NCBI GenBank assembly: GCA_947629425.1
Contig: CANRDR010000022.1
Location: 1 to 15,721, forward strand
Direction of reading: 5' to 3'
DNA length: 15,721 nucleotides
DNA from: an uncultured Bacilli bacterium
GTDB taxonomy: Bacteria; Bacillota_I; Bacilli_A; RF39; UBA660
The first letter of the stretch is position 1, and each line of letters starts with the position of its first letter. This document shows, one piece after another, positions 14,669 to 15,721 of the stretch. A program made the translations under genes and the position numbers. The notes under the pieces are model-generated. The model was not told the origin of the DNA and made no database searches. It saw nothing but the letters and a program-made list of their open reading frames with translations.

Positions 14669-14965
14669 ATGTTAGTTTATTTAAAACAATATAATATTAC
14701 AGATAATGATATAGATAATATATTAAAAAAGTATGATGATAATATTATTAAAGCATTAGAATATTCTAAAACTAATGTAATAGATATTATAAAATGTTTA
14801 GAAGAATATAAAGTTAATGATATAAAGAATGTAATATTAAATAGAATAGATTTATTATTTATGTCTGTTAATACTTTAAAACAAAATTTTACTAAATTAG
14901 ATAAAAATATGATAAGTTTTATTATAAATAACTCTATTGATGATTTAATTAATTTTAATATATAA
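14669..14965 (+). CDS. Small helical protein of unknown function
   Basis: 98 residues, helical and soluble. The N-terminal part (YNITDNDIDNILKKYDDNIIKALEYSK) and the C-terminal part (VILNRIDLLFMSVNTLKQNFTKL) each look like one unit of the repeat seen in the preceding protein. It may be a short paralogue or a detached C-terminal piece. The start is four bases after the upstream TGA. No strong ribosome site is visible, so translation is probably coupled. The minus-strand frame over the same DNA has no start signal and is a shadow. Confidence 0.65.
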   Translation: MLVYLKQYNITDNDIDNILKKYDDNIIKALEYSKTNVIDIIKCLEEYKVNDIKNVILNRIDLLFMSVNTLKQNFTKLDKNMISFIINNSIDDLINFNI

Positions 14966-14967
14966 AA

Positions 14968-14996
14968 TTGCATAATATATTAAAATGTGTTAATAT
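14968..14996 (+). promoter_or_regulatory. Promoter of surface-protein cassette 2
   Basis: TTGCAT (14968-14973), 17-base spacer, TAATAT (14991-14996), with TGT before the -10. As in cassette 1 the conserved leader begins three bases after the -10. The -35 starts two bases after the stop of the upstream gene. Confidence 0.65.
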
Positions 14997-14999
14997 TTA

Positions 15000-15147
15000 A
15001 GTAGAGTAAGAAAGTACTCAAAAATTTAAAAATAAAGAAATTATATACGAAGATTGAATTATATAACCAATCTCTCTCATAGAAACATTTGTTCGCATGG
15101 GGGGGGTTATACTTATATAATTTTTTTATATGGAAAAAGAGGTATAT
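15000..15147 (+). promoter_or_regulatory. Conserved structured 5' leader, copy 2
   Basis: Second copy of the leader at 7177-7314. It keeps the GAGTA/TACTC hairpin (15004-15019, identical six-base loop), both AATTATATA arms (15039-15047 and 15057-15065), the (TC)4 run, the G run (here G8, 15099-15106), the stem GGTTATA...TATAAT with T7, and the ATATGGAAAA block before the ribosome site AAGAGG (15137-15142). Differences gather in the linker after the first hairpin, the apical loop and the G-run length. No protein frame is shared between the copies across the leader. Confidence 0.7.
15058..15127 (+). terminator. Attenuator-like hairpin with T7 tail in leader 2
   Basis: ATTATA (15058-15063) pairs with TATAAT (15116-15121) and TAACC (15064-15068) with GGTTA (15105-15109), as in copy 1. 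TCTCTCTCAT can pair with ATGGGGGG through C-G and U-G pairs. Seven T's (15121-15127) follow. The longer G run lets more of the TC run pair than in copy 1. Confidence 0.55.
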
Positions 15148-15721
15148 ATGAAGAAAAGATATATAGTAGTGTTAGTAATAATGATAGTATGTATATTAAG
15201 TACAATAAAGTTTACATATGGAAGATTTACATATGAAAGTGAAGTATTAGGTACAGTAACAACAACATCAAGAAATCCATTTGAGAGTGGTACACTTGCA
15301 TACAGTATAGTAGATAATGCAATGAAAGCAAAAGAAAATACAGATAGTACAATATATAGTGAAACAACTTTAACTACGCCTGCAAAAGATATAAGTGAAG
15401 AAACAGAAAGAACATTATCAGTAACAGAAGATGATTTAGGAAATTCATACTACTTTAGAGGAAATGTTAAAGATAACTATGTAGATTTTAATAATATGTG
15501 TTGGCGTATCGTAAGAATAGAAGGAGACGGTTCCGTAAAATTAATATTAGAAGATAAAACACAACCATGTAAAGATGCAACAGGGGGAGACAATGCATTT
15601 ATAGGAACAGGACAATATGGATATAATAATACAACACTAAATGGAGTAGAAAATGTTAAAGTAGCAGATTATGAAAAATGTACATCTAATTCAAATGATT
15701 GTATGAAAACTAAATTTGATA
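15148..15721 (+). CDS. Secreted surface protein paralogue, 3' end outside the window
   Basis: Open from the ATG at 15148 to the window edge (191 codons seen, no stop). It begins MKKRYIVVLVIMIVCILSTIKFTYG, a signal peptide or anchor, followed by a short spacer. The module SGTLAYSIVDNAMKA ... ERTLSVTEDDLGNSYYFRG ... NNMCWRIVRIEGDGSVKLI is very close to residues from about 200 on of the 7315 protein. The four Cys (NNMCWR, TQPCKD, EKCTS, NDCMK) are conserved. The TasA-like N-terminal domain of about 150 residues in the 7315 protein is absent. AAGAGG lies five bases before the ATG. A frame opening at 15054 overlaps it but is spurious. It is expected to continue downstream to an RPSIVLK...SGNG-type end. 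Confidence 0.82.
   Translation, partial: MKKRYIVVLVIMIVCILSTIKFTYGRFTYESEVLGTVTTTSRNPFESGTLAYSIVDNAMKAKENTDSTIYSETTLTTPAKDISEETERTLSVTEDDLGNSYYFRGNVKDNYVDFNNMCWRIVRIEGDGSVKLILEDKTQPCKDATGGDNAFIGTGQYGYNNTTLNGVENVKVADYEKCTSNSNDCMKTKFD

Noticed and set aside
15054..15236. 60-codon frame MNYITNLSHRNICSHGGG...
   Set aside because: It lies across the leader and then overlaps the real gene at 15148 in another frame, with no ribosome site.
1..15721. CRISPR arrays, tRNA, rRNA, tmRNA genes, insertion sequences and diversity-generating retroelements
   Set aside because: I saw no regularly spaced direct repeats, tRNA-like cloverleaf, transposase or reverse transcriptase. The tmRNA gene often near smpB is not in this window.

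Overview
The window looks like chromosomal DNA from a very AT-rich, Gram-positive-type bacterium. My best guess is an uncultured gut lineage of Bacilli/Clostridia close to the walled relatives of the Mollicutes; this is inferred, not proven. The organism has a cell wall: there are two amidase-type wall hydrolases, LysM repeats and an LCP ligase. It uses the standard bacterial code, because Trp is TGG and TGA ends several genes. Promoters are of the housekeeping (-35/-10) type, and many have a TGn extended -10.

Layout. (1) 1-1340: the 3' part of an Amidase_3 wall hydrolase with six LysM repeats. Its 5' end is broken at about 60-70. (2) 1341-1650: a gene-free stretch with a duplicated AGTACT element, a small out-of-frame amidase remnant and a palindrome next to a good promoter. 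(3) 1651-2130: a small DUF4282-like membrane protein, convergent with (4) 2178-4208 (minus): an LCP (LytR-CpsA-Psr) ligase with an accessory domain, a PASTA-like domain and an acidic tail. (5) 4302-7143: an operon of a ComEC-like metallo-beta-lactamase-fold protein, a DUF3006 protein and a membrane-anchored amidase variant. (6) 7145-8847: a promoter, a structured leader and a secreted surface protein. (7) 8950-11769: secG, rnr and smpB, that is protein export, RNase R and trans-translation. (8) 11795-12199 (minus): a small membrane protein. (9) 12344-14965: a three-gene operon of unrecognised cytosolic helical proteins, the last two with mTERF-like repeats. (10) 14968-15721: a second copy of the promoter-leader-surface-protein cassette, cut by the window end.

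The most interesting feature is the cassette in (6) and (10). Two secreted paralogues with different N-terminal modules and a shared four-cysteine C-terminal module lie about 6.3 kb apart. Each has its own promoter, whose -35 starts 1-2 bases after the stop codon of an unrelated upstream operon. Each is preceded by a leader of about 140-150 nt that is conserved from just after the -10 to the start codon. The leader has a small 5' hairpin and then a long hairpin ending in exactly seven T's, so it looks like an attenuator. Inside the long hairpin a (TC)4 run faces a homopolymeric G run of 5 in one copy and 8 in the other. This may be a cis-regulatory RNA family that I do not recognise, controlling a variable surface-protein family.
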